From NCBI RefSeq assembly GCF_011759375.1, contig NZ_JAARML010000001.1, positions 558,001 to 622,000 on the forward strand: a stretch of DNA of 64,000 nt. The letters are read 5' to 3'. The notes beneath the pieces are model-generated. The model had not been told where the DNA came from and did not search any database. It saw nothing but the letters and a program-made list of their open reading frames with translations. Numbering within the stretch: position 1 is the stretch's first letter; every line of letters starts with the position of its first letter. Below are positions 36,951 to 46,120 of the stretch, piece after piece. A program made the position numbers and the translations under genes. Origin of the DNA: Paraflavitalea devenefica (GTDB lineage Bacteria; Bacteroidota; Bacteroidia; Chitinophagales; Chitinophagaceae).

Positions 36951-37637
36951 ATGGATTCTAAAGGCAAGAAGATCCTGATCGCTGACGACGAGCCCGATAT
37001 CCTGGAAATCATACAATACAACCTGCAAAAAGAAGGCTATGATGTGGTGACGGCTAAAGACGGAGACGAGGCGCTTACAAAAGCCCGGTCTAATAACCCC
37101 GATCTGATTGTACTGGACATCATGATGCCCAAGAAAAACGGGGTAGAAGTTTGTGAAATCCTGCGCTCCCAACCCAACTTTAAAGATACCCTGATACTCT
37201 TCCTCACCGCCCTGAGCGATGAAGGTTCCCATGTCAGGGGCCTGGAAACCGGGGCGGATGACTATATCAGCAAGCCCGTAAGCCCTAAAATACTGGTAAG
37301 CAGGGTAAATGCCCTTTTTCGCCGCACAGCCGCCAAAGAACCGGAAGGCGAAAAAGTGATCCGCATTGATAACCTGGAAATTGACCCTGTAAAATTTGAG
37401 GCAAAAGTGGATGGCAAAGCCGTGGTATTGGCCAAAAAGGAATTCGAGTTGCTATACCTGCTGGCTTCCAAGCCTGGCCGGGTATTCCTGCGGAATGAGA
37501 TCCTGAACCAGGTTTGGGGCAATGATGTGATCGTGGGCGACCGTACCATTGATGTGCATATCCGTAAAGTGCGCCAGAAACTGGGTATTGATTGTATTAC
37601 CACCGTAAAAGGAGTGGGTTACAAATTTGACGTGTGA
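36951..37637 (+). CDS. OmpR/PhoB-family response regulator
   Basis: A 228-residue two-component regulator. The receiver domain has the acidic pair ADDEPD, phospho-acceptor Asp in LIVLDIMMPKKNG, Thr in LFLTA and Lys in ISKPVS. The C-terminal winged helix has the PhoB-type AKKEFELLYLLASKPGRVFLRNEIL and RTIDVHIRKVRQKLG, GVGYKF. The start is at MDSKGKKILIAD (36951), not the longer frame. The next gene is a histidine kinase. A link to phosphate control is inferred from kinase type and from the Pho-box-like repeats at 63.2 kb. Confidence 0.93.
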   Translation: MDSKGKKILIADDEPDILEIIQYNLQKEGYDVVTAKDGDEALTKARSNNPDLIVLDIMMPKKNGVEVCEILRSQPNFKDTLILFLTALSDEGSHVRGLETGADDYISKPVSPKILVSRVNALFRRTAAKEPEGEKVIRIDNLEIDPVKFEAKVDGKAVVLAKKEFELLYLLASKPGRVFLRNEILNQVWGNDVIVGDRTIDVHIRKVRQKLGIDCITTVKGVGYKFDV

Positions 37638-37686
37638 TTGCACTAAATTCGTACCGCATAAAAACGTTCGTTAAGTAAAAAGGGGC

Positions 37687-38742
37687 ATGTTCTCCACCAA
37701 AAATCTTTCCCCCCGCCAGTTGGCCGCCTTTACGGCCGGTATTATATCGGTGCCAATAGCCATTGGTATGTCCCTGTTCACGCTCGACTGGCGGGTGGGC
37801 ATCGGTTCCCTGGCCCTTGTATTCGCCGGCAGCTATGGACTTATCATCTTCACCCTGGAAAAGTTCATTTACCGGAAGATCAAGCTGATCTATAAGCTCA
37901 TCTATCAAACCAAGGCCACTAAAAAAGAAGAGGTCTACTTTAAATACATCCTTCCTCAAAAAAGTATTGATGAAGTACGGGAAGATGTGGAAGCCTGGGG
38001 CGAACGGCGCAACCGGGAAATAGAAATGCTGCAGAAAAATGAGGCCTACCGCAAAGAATTCCTGCAAAACCTGGCCCATGAGATCAAGACACCCATCTTC
38101 GCCATACAGGGGTATGTAGATACCCTGCTGGGAGGTGCTATGGAAGAAGAAAAGATCCGCAGGAAATTCCTGGAAAACACAGCCAAGAATGTAGACAGGC
38201 TGGTAAACCTTGTCAATGACCTGGATGAGATATCCCGGCTGGAAAGCGGGGAGCAGCTATTGTACAAACAGAACTTCATCATCCAGGACCTGATACGTGA
38301 GATCTACGACTCCCTTTCCATTAAGATCCAGGAGAAGAGTGTCAAGACCATCATCAAAAAAGGATGCGAAGCGCCAATAACGGTATTTGCTGATAAAGAA
38401 AAGATCAAGCAGGTGCTGATTAACCTGGTAGAAAACGCTACCAAATACGGCAAGCCGAATGGCACCATTGTGGCCAGTATTTATAAGACCGATGACCAGC
38501 ATGTATTGGTTGAAATCGGCGACGACGGCATTGGCATTGAAGAAGAACACCTCAACCGCATCTTTGAACGTTTTTACCGCACAGATACGGCCCGCAGCCG
38601 CGATAAGGGAGGTACCGGCCTGGGCCTGGCCATTTGTAAGCACATCATTGAAGCACATGGCCAAAGCATTCACGTACGCAGCACCCCCGATGTAGGTACT
38701 ACCATCGGTTTTACCCTCGAAGCAAGAAGGGAAAATGCCTAA
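37687..38742 (+). CDS. PhoR-type sensor histidine kinase
   Basis: A 351-residue kinase. Two N-terminal membrane helices (about residues 12-31 and 37-56) have almost no periplasmic loop, as in PhoR. The phospho-acceptor motif is NLAHEIKTPIFAIQGY at about residue 125, followed by the N box INLVENATKYGKPNG and G boxes (EIGDDGIGIEEEHLNRIFERFYRTD, GGTGLGLAI). It pairs with the upstream PhoB-like regulator, 49 bases apart. No PAS domain is recognised. It is convergent with the GT39 gene. Confidence 0.92.
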   Translation: MFSTKNLSPRQLAAFTAGIISVPIAIGMSLFTLDWRVGIGSLALVFAGSYGLIIFTLEKFIYRKIKLIYKLIYQTKATKKEEVYFKYILPQKSIDEVREDVEAWGERRNREIEMLQKNEAYRKEFLQNLAHEIKTPIFAIQGYVDTLLGGAMEEEKIRRKFLENTAKNVDRLVNLVNDLDEISRLESGEQLLYKQNFIIQDLIREIYDSLSIKIQEKSVKTIIKKGCEAPITVFADKEKIKQVLINLVENATKYGKPNGTIVASIYKTDDQHVLVEIGDDGIGIEEEHLNRIFERFYRTDTARSRDKGGTGLGLAICKHIIEAHGQSIHVRSTPDVGTTIGFTLEARRENA

Positions 38743-38760
38743 GCCATTCCCGGCGCCACG

Positions 38761-40320
38761 TTATTCCAATACCCCATTACGGGGTATCCCTCCCTGGTAA
38801 TGCTTTAAGCGATAAATAAAAAAATGCCGTACTACTTTTCCCTGCCTGCGTTGGTTGATCACCACCGGCCCCTCTGCCTGCCGGAACGAGGCAATTATGG
38901 ATGAAGGCAACGGATCAAAATAATTGGAAACAGCCACATAATAAGCATCCTGCCCCGGCTCCGGGGCAGGACGGTAGATATTGAGCCAGGCATAATGATG
39001 GATACTGCTGAAAGAACCGGCAGCAATAAAATTGATCCCTGCAGGACGCGCTACATAATAATCAAGATGGGCCGCAGGAAACCAGTAATCAGCCATCATA
39101 AATGCATCACGCTTCATAGTACCCGCGGCGATATCCTGTTGATACAGGCGATTAAAATCCTGGCCAAACTGTTTCCAGCCGCTCATGTCCAGCAACAGAT
39201 CGCCCGCTCCAAGATGTTGATCATCCTTACTGCCCATACTTACAGGCAGCCAGTGAATGCCTGCAATCAATAATACCAGCAGGAGCGCAGGTAATGCCAG
39301 GGCAGCTTTTATGGCCCGGGGAATATAACCCGCAGTTGACCCTGCAGGCAGGCGTCGCGTAATATAAGCGGCAGCCAGGGGGATCAGCGTAGTATAGGCG
39401 GGCCCGGTCCAATGCGGTAATGTATCCTTAAACAACGACATCAGCCATACCACCACCATCAACGGTAAGCTTACCATTAACAATATCCGCTGCCAGCCAT
39501 ACTCATTGAGGAGCTTAGTGCTTCTTATCGCTATTAATCCCGCCACAATAAAGACCATGTTCACCGGGTTATTATAAAGGATTTCTCCTATGATCTGCCT
39601 GAAGAAAGTATCCCATTGTATCTTACCAAAAAAGCCCACCCGGTCCCCATGATAATTCAACGTGATAAACTCATTATTCAGGTTCCACCAGATGATGGGC
39701 GCTATCATTATTCCGGTGATCAGTAAGGCCAGGTAAAGAAATGGATTCCTGAGCAGGGTACGGGCAAACAAGAGGATGTATAACATCGCACCACCCCATA
39801 TAAACACGCCATGCACTTTACTCATAATACAAAGGCCGGCGGCTGCTCCCAGCAACAATAAACGCCTGTTCCGGTTTCTTTCGCTACCGGTACTTTTAAA
39901 GATCTGTACCAGCAGGATCAGGCTCCATAACCAAAATACCATTTGAGGCGCATCTGGCAGGATCATCACCCCTGCCAGGATGCCGGCATATACAGAGGCT
40001 GTAAACAGGCAGGCCGCAATCCATCCTGTATAAGCATCTTTTAACTGCCGTACCAGCCGGTACATCTGCCAGGTATTAATGGCGGCGCAGGCAATAGATC
40101 CCAACCGTATAAAGAACTCCTGCTCAAACAACAGGTTGCCCGTAAACAAACGGATAAGCAACCCGATCATGGGTGGATGATCAAAATAATTCCATTGCAG
40201 GTACTGGGCGTATGTCCAGTAATATACCTCATCATTCGACAATTCGGTAGCAGCCGCTACGATCATGCGTACCAGCGAAGAAACAATAATGAGCGTTATG
40301 ACTTGTTTGCGGTAATTCAA
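38761..40320 (-). CDS. GT39-family (ArnT/PMT-like) membrane glycosyltransferase
   Basis: A 519-residue protein with about ten membrane helices and the family acidic motif ELSNDEVYYWTYAQYL at residues 25-40, followed by DHPPMIGLLIRL. The enzymes transfer sugars from a polyprenyl carrier to lipid A or proteins. Sugar and acceptor are unknown. It sits 15 bases after a PAP2 phosphatase gene, suggesting an operon for envelope lipid modification. Confidence 0.88.
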   Translation of the reverse strand: MNYRKQVITLIIVSSLVRMIVAAATELSNDEVYYWTYAQYLQWNYFDHPPMIGLLIRLFTGNLLFEQEFFIRLGSIACAAINTWQMYRLVRQLKDAYTGWIAACLFTASVYAGILAGVMILPDAPQMVFWLWSLILLVQIFKSTGSERNRNRRLLLLGAAAGLCIMSKVHGVFIWGGAMLYILLFARTLLRNPFLYLALLITGIMIAPIIWWNLNNEFITLNYHGDRVGFFGKIQWDTFFRQIIGEILYNNPVNMVFIVAGLIAIRSTKLLNEYGWQRILLMVSLPLMVVVWLMSLFKDTLPHWTGPAYTTLIPLAAAYITRRLPAGSTAGYIPRAIKAALALPALLLVLLIAGIHWLPVSMGSKDDQHLGAGDLLLDMSGWKQFGQDFNRLYQQDIAAGTMKRDAFMMADYWFPAAHLDYYVARPAGINFIAAGSFSSIHHYAWLNIYRPAPEPGQDAYYVAVSNYFDPLPSSIIASFRQAEGPVVINQRRQGKVVRHFFIYRLKHYQGGIPRNGVLE

Positions 40321-40335
40321 GTACAGTAAAATTAA

Positions 40336-41004
40336 CTATTGTATAGCAGCGAGTGAAGGCGTTGGTCTTTCTCTGTCAACTTTACGTCCAAAGAGTTTCA
40401 GTTCCGGTATCAGCACAAAGGTCCACCCGGCAAAAAACACGCCGACGATGGAGCCCGCCAGCACATCTTCCAGGAAATGCTGCCCAAGATAAATGCGGGA
40501 ATAACCCACACTAATAGCCAGTAACAGGTACAGCAGCGAGATCCATTTATTGCGGGCATAAAGCGCCAGTATTGTAGCTACTGCAAAAGCCGTAGCGGTA
40601 TGCCCCGAAGGAAAACTGGTCCATCCGCCATGCGTAACGCCTTCAACAAACCTGTTATACTGTTCCGGTTGCAGGAAAGCCTTGGGACGCGGCATATGCG
40701 TGAGCCGTTTAATGATCTGGGCCGCCATGCCGGAAAGGAGGAAAGCGACTATCACGTGAACGCCCTGTAAAAACCGCCGGCAGCACAACATCGCAACAAA
40801 CAGTACAATGGCCACACATCCATCACCCAGCATCGTGTACCAGGTAAAGAAAACGTTCAGTGAAGTAGTGTGTACAGCATTCAGGTTAATAAAGCAGGTT
40901 GCTTTGGAATACAGGCTGCAATAAATGAATGCAATGAGCAGGTAAATGGTGAAGACGGCGATAAATAGCCGGCTCCCATACAGGGTGCGAATGGTTGGGT
41001 TCAT
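40336..41004 (-). CDS. PAP2-family membrane phosphatase
   Basis: A 222-residue protein with about five membrane helices and the three phosphatase motifs: KRLTHMPRPK, PSGHTA and SRIYLGQHFLEDV. The family removes phosphate from phosphatidic acid, undecaprenyl diphosphate or lipid A. Its substrate is probably a polyprenyl or lipid phosphate linked to the adjacent GT39 enzyme. Start ATG 41004. Confidence 0.92.
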   Translation of the reverse strand: MNPTIRTLYGSRLFIAVFTIYLLIAFIYCSLYSKATCFINLNAVHTTSLNVFFTWYTMLGDGCVAIVLFVAMLCCRRFLQGVHVIVAFLLSGMAAQIIKRLTHMPRPKAFLQPEQYNRFVEGVTHGGWTSFPSGHTATAFAVATILALYARNKWISLLYLLLAISVGYSRIYLGQHFLEDVLAGSIVGVFFAGWTFVLIPELKLFGRKVDRERPTPSLAAIQ

Positions 41005-41022
41005 GTTGTTTTAAAGGTTTGA

Positions 41023-41030
41023 CAAACCTA
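41023..41030 (-). promoter_or_regulatory. -7 box TAGGTTTG for PAP2-GT39
   Basis: TAnnTTTG match ending 19 bases before the ATG at 41004, separating this operon from the phosphonate genes on the same strand. Confidence 0.5.
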
Positions 41031-41117
41031 TTCAACAGATGTAACCCCTGTATTATGTCAATATTATTGAACTATGAACCTGAGAATAAAACAAAGCGTA
41101 GTCAGTTGTGCCCCAAT

Positions 41118-42242
41118 TCATAGAAATGCAGTGGCCTCTTCTGCCAGTCCGAAAGAAAGCGTCATACCAGCGCCGCTGAGGCCATTCAGAATATATACAG
41201 CCGGTTCAGGAGAGAAGAACAGATCAGTTTCACCATCGGTCAGTTTGGGATAAATGCCATTCCAGGTTTCAACGATCCTTGCCTCCTTAAACTGCGCAAA
41301 TGTTTGAAGATAGTTTACGATCATCGTATTAATAAACTCCTTATCAAAAGGATCATGTGTAGGACCATATTCGTGGGAGTCGCCCACCGTCAATTCACCA
41401 CGGCCGTTTTGTGATACCATCACATGAATACCCCAATCGAGATAATCGGCCATCTCTTCTTCATAACGCTTCTTTAAAGCAGGTAGAGAGGCCGAAGCAG
41501 CAAAGCTTTTATAATGGATCAAAGACAACCCGCCACACAGGGCCGGACCCATACGCCAGTCGTTTGGCTGGGCGGCAAAGCGCATCATCTGCAGCTTACA
41601 TTTCGTAAGTGGATAAGTAGCATACGCCTCAGGATAGAGGGTTTCAAAATCAGCGCCGCTGCAAATAAAGATCACATCGCCTTCATATTCTTCCTCATTG
41701 CCTATATAGGCCGTATTGTCTGAAATATAGCTTACACACTTGCCCCAGAAAAACTGTACGCCATACTTTTCCTGCAGGTAAGCGGGAATAGCTCCGACAG
41801 CCTCACGCGGGTCAACGATCAGTTCATCCGCGCTGTACAAGCCGCCTAATAAACGTTCCTGCACGGCAGCGCCTGATCTTTCGTCCACTTCCTGCGCCGT
41901 TAATAACTCCACCGGCCTTTCTGTACGGAACTGTTCATACAATTCCTGTAGCACCTGCCATTCATCAGGATGATAAGCCAGGTGCAGGCTGCCGGGTGCA
42001 TCATACCAGAAAGCGCCCTCATCGCCTATTTCTTTCCATATTTCCCGGCTGCGCAGGGCACGGTCATATAATTTACCGGGCTGACCTATTGGCCATACCA
42101 TTCCAAAATTGCGGACAGAAGCGCCAACAGCCTTGTGTGTACGCTCAAACACTTTCACCGCATATCCTTTCACGGCAAGGGCGCGGGCAGTAGCCAACCC
42201 CACAATACCGGCTCCGATAACAATAGCTGAAGGCTGATTCAT
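41118..42242 (-). CDS. FAD-dependent oxidoreductase of phosphonate loci (TIGR03364-like)
   Basis: A 374-residue DadA-type flavoenzyme. The dinucleotide motif is IGAGIVGLATARALA at residues 8-22, with the C-terminal GLSGAGMTLSFGLAEEA. This family (TIGR03364) is known for association with phosphonate degradation genes, and characterised members have been reported to oxidise (N-methyl-)aminoethylphosphonate to phosphonoacetaldehyde. Its start codon overlaps the stop of the MFS gene by one base (TAATG), so they are translationally coupled. Substrate here inferred from context. Confidence 0.88.
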   Translation of the reverse strand: MNQPSAIVIGAGIVGLATARALAVKGYAVKVFERTHKAVGASVRNFGMVWPIGQPGKLYDRALRSREIWKEIGDEGAFWYDAPGSLHLAYHPDEWQVLQELYEQFRTERPVELLTAQEVDERSGAAVQERLLGGLYSADELIVDPREAVGAIPAYLQEKYGVQFFWGKCVSYISDNTAYIGNEEEYEGDVIFICSGADFETLYPEAYATYPLTKCKLQMMRFAAQPNDWRMGPALCGGLSLIHYKSFAASASLPALKKRYEEEMADYLDWGIHVMVSQNGRGELTVGDSHEYGPTHDPFDKEFINTMIVNYLQTFAQFKEARIVETWNGIYPKLTDGETDLFFSPEPAVYILNGLSGAGMTLSFGLAEEATAFL

Positions 42243-43525
42243 TAAGCAGGTTTTAAAGATTCATACTTCCGGTTAAAATACACGAGGGAGAAAACAGTTC
42301 CCACAATTCCGATAACCGAAAATATCACTACACCGGCAGGATAGAACTGAGACCAGGTTAATTTTATTTGAAATATTTCTTTCGAAAGCATCACCAGCAT
42401 ACTACCCGCATAACCGTAGGCATCTACCAGGTAAATAAGAAATCCTACATTGCCAACGATCTTAAATGATGCGATCAGACGCTCAAAGAAAATACAATTG
42501 AACGGGATATACCCCATATACAGGCCAAGCCCCGCCAGTTGCATCCACAAGGCCCCGCCCATCATACCAGCCAGGAACAACGCCGATGAAATACCGGCCA
42601 GGACAAAACCCGCCAGTATCATCACATGCGCCAGCCGGAAAGCGCGTATATTTTTACGTATGCCTACCAGGAGGCTGATCATAATCAGTATAACGATAGA
42701 GGTGATCGTCTCTGTTTTGGTGAAAATGGCAGGTTTTTGACCATATCCCAGTTCCGTCCAGATATTAGACATAAAATTATCCCGCACATCCCGCATAATC
42801 GTAAGAAAGAGATAAATCACAATGAGCGTAATAGTGCCAAATCCGAATAAGCGGAGGAACTGAATACGCTGCTCTTTGGTCATGGGCAGGCGTACCGTTC
42901 TTTCTGCAATATCCTCCGGGTCGGGAGCAGGAATACGTTCCAGCAGGTACATAAAAATGAGCAGCGGTACTACAAACACAAGTCCCGTTACAAAAGCCAG
43001 CCATTGTTCCGGCACACCCCAGCTATCTTTCAGCCATAAAGCTACCGAACGTGTAAAGCCACCGGCAAAAATAAAACTAACCGCCATGGTGGCGCCTATA
43101 AAGTCGGTAGTCTTCCTCCCTTCCACATAACTGAATACAATGCCCCACATAAAACCGAGCATAAAACCATTGCCAAACATACAGAGCATACCCCAGGGAG
43201 CAGGCACCAATCCAAATATCAACAGACAGAACCAGGCCGACCCTACCAGGATAGCACTGGTTTTCCAGCGTCCTGCCCTTTTCAATTCTGCAATGAACTT
43301 TATACCATAGAACTTACTGCACATATAGCCCAATCCCTGACTTATAATAAGCAATACCTGGTACTTTACGCCCCAAAAGCTGAGCCCTTCAAACATGGCT
43401 ACTGTAAAAGGCTTGCGGTAAGCATACACAGAAGCATAGGTAAGAAAAGCTACCGTTGCAGCGTAAATAGCTGTAATAACCTGTTTTTTGGAAAGAGCAG
43501 TTGGATTGGCTGTAATAGTAGACAA
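42242..43525 (-). CDS. MFS-like transporter (possibly the DUF5690 family)
   Basis: A 427-residue protein with about twelve membrane helices. It has an early YRKPFTVAMFEG motif and GLGYMCSKFYGIKFIAEL, similar to organophosphate:phosphate antiporters of the MFS, but it is not a clear GlpT or UhpT. Tentatively the family named DUF5690. Position between the PhnX-like and FAD-oxidoreductase genes, with a 4-base gap and a 1-base overlap, points to uptake of a phosphonate (inference). Confidence 0.8.
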   Translation of the reverse strand: MSTITANPTALSKKQVITAIYAATVAFLTYASVYAYRKPFTVAMFEGLSFWGVKYQVLLIISQGLGYMCSKFYGIKFIAELKRAGRWKTSAILVGSAWFCLLIFGLVPAPWGMLCMFGNGFMLGFMWGIVFSYVEGRKTTDFIGATMAVSFIFAGGFTRSVALWLKDSWGVPEQWLAFVTGLVFVVPLLIFMYLLERIPAPDPEDIAERTVRLPMTKEQRIQFLRLFGFGTITLIVIYLFLTIMRDVRDNFMSNIWTELGYGQKPAIFTKTETITSIVILIMISLLVGIRKNIRAFRLAHVMILAGFVLAGISSALFLAGMMGGALWMQLAGLGLYMGYIPFNCIFFERLIASFKIVGNVGFLIYLVDAYGYAGSMLVMLSKEIFQIKLTWSQFYPAGVVIFSVIGIVGTVFSLVYFNRKYESLKPA

Positions 43526-43529
43526 ATGT

Positions 43530-44210
43530 TTATTGTATTAATGGTGGAAGTTCTGCAAGACTGTCAATAATCGTATCCGGTTTATATTGCTCCAGCTCAC
43601 TACGGGTATAAGCGCCGGTGGTTACACCCACTACAAGTCCGCACCCTGCATTCCGGCCTTCTTCCACGTCCACTTCTGTATCGCCTACCTTGGCTACCTG
43701 CCCCGCATCGGCAATGTCCAACTGTTTCATAATAGCTGCTATCATATAGGGCTTGGGTCTTCCCTCCGGCACTTCATCGCTCGTGATCACCATATCTATC
43801 ATACCATTACTTTTCCATTGCAGGCGTTGCAGAATAGTATCTGTAATATTCCTTGTAAACCCGGTATTCAGCGCAATCTTTATACCCCGCTGTTTCAGCC
43901 AGGCAAATGTTTCTTCTGCATGGGGCAAGGCAGCAAGCTCCGCATCCTGCTTATAAAAACTGATCATATTATGCGTAAAAGCATCATGGATCTTTTCAAT
44001 GAGCCCTTCTGTATCATCCTGTTCAAGGTAAAACTTATCGAGCAATATACGAATAGCTTCTTTCTTTCGGAACCCCATCACTTTATTCACTTCTTCACGC
44101 GGAACGCTGACCCCATATTGCGCCGCAGCGGCCATAAAGGCATCTGCCACACTTCCCTTGTCGCGCACCGTAGTGCCTGCAATATCGAATACTACCAGTT
44201 GAATAGCCAT
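43530..44210 (-). CDS. PhnX-like phosphonatase (HAD superfamily)
   Basis: A 226-residue HAD hydrolase. Residues 9-14 read DIAGTT: nucleophile Asp9 with Ala at the second position, as in phosphonoacetaldehyde hydrolase PhnX, not the usual DxD. MGFRK places a Lys at residue 49, where PhnX has its Schiff-base Lys (MGxxK). Late motifs are PYMIAAIM (Lys in GRPKPY) and VGDTEVDVEEG. It best fits the PhnX-like family (TIGR03351-type), which should release phosphate from phosphonoacetaldehyde. It is in the operon between phnZ-like and the transporter. Confidence 0.88.
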   Translation of the reverse strand: MAIQLVVFDIAGTTVRDKGSVADAFMAAAAQYGVSVPREEVNKVMGFRKKEAIRILLDKFYLEQDDTEGLIEKIHDAFTHNMISFYKQDAELAALPHAEETFAWLKQRGIKIALNTGFTRNITDTILQRLQWKSNGMIDMVITSDEVPEGRPKPYMIAAIMKQLDIADAGQVAKVGDTEVDVEEGRNAGCGLVVGVTTGAYTRSELEQYKPDTIIDSLAELPPLIQ

Positions 44211-44228
44211 TATAAGCTTTTTAATTTA

Positions 44229-44798
44229 TTAACGCACTAAATGACGCACGATCATACCATGGTACTTAGCCAGATCAGGAACAGGCAATCCTTCTATCTT
44301 GGCCTCTTCATCCCACAAACGCATCTTAATAATGAGGTCAAACAACGGGTATTGTTCAAAAGCCAGCGCTTCCTCATCGCGCATACGGCCGCCCTGGTAC
44401 TCCAGTGTTTTTTTGCTGGCATCCGACAACTGCTCATAATAAGCGGGTGATTTCCAGGTAAGATAACGCTTGGCTTCTACATGGGCTTCCACCAGCCGGA
44501 TGAGGCGTTTCGAAAAACCCTTCTCCTGCAGGAAGGCGCCGCCCACTTCCTCATGGTCTTTAATACCATATCCTCCCATTTCATTATCCCCCTGGGCCGA
44601 CACACAGATATGCCCGATATCATGAAGAAAAGCAGCCAGGATCACCTCTTCCTCATGTCCCTGCTGTTCGGCCAGTTGGGCCGACTGCACCATATGTTCC
44701 AGTTGGGTCACCTTTTCCCCGGCATATTCAGCGCCGCCATGGTGTTCGTACAAACTGATAATGGCTGTAGCGATGGCCTGGGCCTGTTCATTATTCAT
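44229..44798 (-). CDS. phnZ: PhnZ-like HD-domain di-iron oxygenase
   Basis: A 189-residue HD-domain protein. Residues align with PhnZ as I recall it: Tyr25 and Glu28 (lid Tyr24 and Glu27 of PhnZ), His35, His59-Asp60, His82, His106, Lys110 and Asp163. The shared signature LSDASKKTLEYQGG is also present. PhnZ uses two irons and O2 to split (R)-2-amino-1-hydroxyethylphosphonate into glycine and phosphate. Its usual partner PhnY, which makes that substrate, is not in the window. Operon gaps are 5 and 18 bases. The specificity call rests on conserved residues only. Confidence 0.88.
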   Translation of the reverse strand: MNNEQAQAIATAIISLYEHHGGAEYAGEKVTQLEHMVQSAQLAEQQGHEEEVILAAFLHDIGHICVSAQGDNEMGGYGIKDHEEVGGAFLQEKGFSKRLIRLVEAHVEAKRYLTWKSPAYYEQLSDASKKTLEYQGGRMRDEEALAFEQYPLFDLIIKMRLWDEEAKIEGLPVPDLAKYHGMIVRHLVR

Positions 44799-44803
44799 AC
44801 AAA

Positions 44804-45883
44804 TTAATTTGAGTACACAGTAGTAATTGGATCAGCTACGGGGTGATTGGCTGTAAAATGCATTCCCAGCAACCGGGCAATCGTGGCAGCAATTTGTTTT
44901 TGATACAACTGCACAGGCGTTTTTACTTCCCCTTCAGGTTTTGTATCAGGACCTATTACTGCCAGCCAGATCTCATGGGCATCCTCAATCTTACGGCCAT
45001 GGTGTTTCCAGTTTGCCTTCTCTTTGTCACCGCGGCCATGGTCTACCGTAATAAGCAAACTGGTCTTGTCTTTATACCCGGGCATGGATTGTACGGTATT
45101 CCAGATATCCCGGATCATGGCGTCTTCTGCATGGGCGCTGCCTACATATTGATCGTACATGCCGGCATGGGCAAAGTCATCTGTTTCGTCAAAAGCAATA
45201 TACAGTACTTTTGGCTTGTAAACCTTCAGGTATTCCCTTGCAGCCATATAAGTAATAATATCCGGGCGTACCCCGATAGGCCGGGTGGTCAAAAACTGCA
45301 TATCGTTCAGCAACTGAAGCCCCGGGGCTTTGAAGGAGAGCGTATCTACATCAGCATTTACATACACACCGCTGCGTGGCTCGTTAAGAATATAAGGAAA
45401 CACATCCCAGGTAGAAAAGGCAGCAACTTTACCCGTATACCCTTTTTGCCTGTTAATGAACTCCAATACATTTTCATGCTTGTTCAGGATCTTATCATTG
45501 GAGTTAACGGCAGTATCGGGATAGCCGGTAAAAATCTCATTGTAGCCCGGATAAGAGAACCAATGGGGATTGGCATTGTCTACTTTATTATCAAACTGGC
45601 GATTGCCGTACAATTGGCCTTGTTGCGCTATGGTAGTCCACAGAAAAGGGAATAACTTCTTTCTTCTGGCCGCCATATCTTCCGCCCAAAATCTTTCCTT
45701 GACCCCCTCCTTGTCGCGGTTAAATGTGCTATCATTCATCAGTACAGGATCAACACCCTTAAAAACCTCCTGCCAGCGCATGCCATCCAGGGTAACAATA
45801 ATAAGGTTCTCCGTCTTATGGTGTTGTGCCATTGCTGTTACAACAACCATTGTCGTTATAAACGATACAACTATTGCTTTCAT
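44804..45883 (-). CDS. Exported alkaline phosphatase-superfamily enzyme
   Basis: A 359-residue protein with a signal peptide (IVVSFITTMVVVTAMAQ) and the metal-binding layout of the AlkP/NPP/PhnA superfamily: VTLDGMRW near residue 32, a Ser-Tyr-Pro-Gly nucleophile region (HWFSYPGYNEIFTG), DETDDFAHAG, TVDHGRGD, and a late HEIW. A nucleophile of Ser rather than Thr is suggested by alignment. It could release a phosphonate head group from a diester or a lipid in the periplasm. It is the first gene of the tight five-gene set. Confidence 0.85.
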   Translation of the reverse strand: MKAIVVSFITTMVVVTAMAQHHKTENLIIVTLDGMRWQEVFKGVDPVLMNDSTFNRDKEGVKERFWAEDMAARRKKLFPFLWTTIAQQGQLYGNRQFDNKVDNANPHWFSYPGYNEIFTGYPDTAVNSNDKILNKHENVLEFINRQKGYTGKVAAFSTWDVFPYILNEPRSGVYVNADVDTLSFKAPGLQLLNDMQFLTTRPIGVRPDIITYMAAREYLKVYKPKVLYIAFDETDDFAHAGMYDQYVGSAHAEDAMIRDIWNTVQSMPGYKDKTSLLITVDHGRGDKEKANWKHHGRKIEDAHEIWLAVIGPDTKPEGEVKTPVQLYQKQIAATIARLLGMHFTANHPVADPITTVYSN

Positions 45884-45905
45884 GATTTTAAATGAGTGGA
45901 GTGAA

Positions 45906-45938
45906 TAAAAAAAGGGCGAAACTTAGAAAAGCTCCGCC
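45906..45938 (-). terminator. Terminator-like hairpin between susD and the catabolic genes
   Basis: GGCGAAAC at 45915-45922 pairs (with G-U pairs) with GCTCCGCC at 45931-45938. An A-run at 45907-45913 gives a U-run on the minus strand. It may reduce read-through, so susC/susD would be expressed more than the downstream enzymes. Confidence 0.5.
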
Positions 45939-46120
45939 GTCAACATTAAGAAACTGCTACGATTGCTTATGATTTGTAGAATACTTTTTCTAACAGGTAT
46001 AAGTGGCTTTGTTCTCACCCGGGGGTTTGGTGATCTATCGTCTGATAGTACAGAATCAAAACCGGGCCCGAAGCTAACAAAGAACTTTAATGGATGTAGT
46101 ATCCCAGGATTAAGGAATTA

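Noticed and set aside
42242..43525. Reading the transporter as a clear GlpT/UhpT antiporter
   Set aside because: The fold is MFS-like, but diagnostic residues were not found; kept as an unspecified MFS-like protein.
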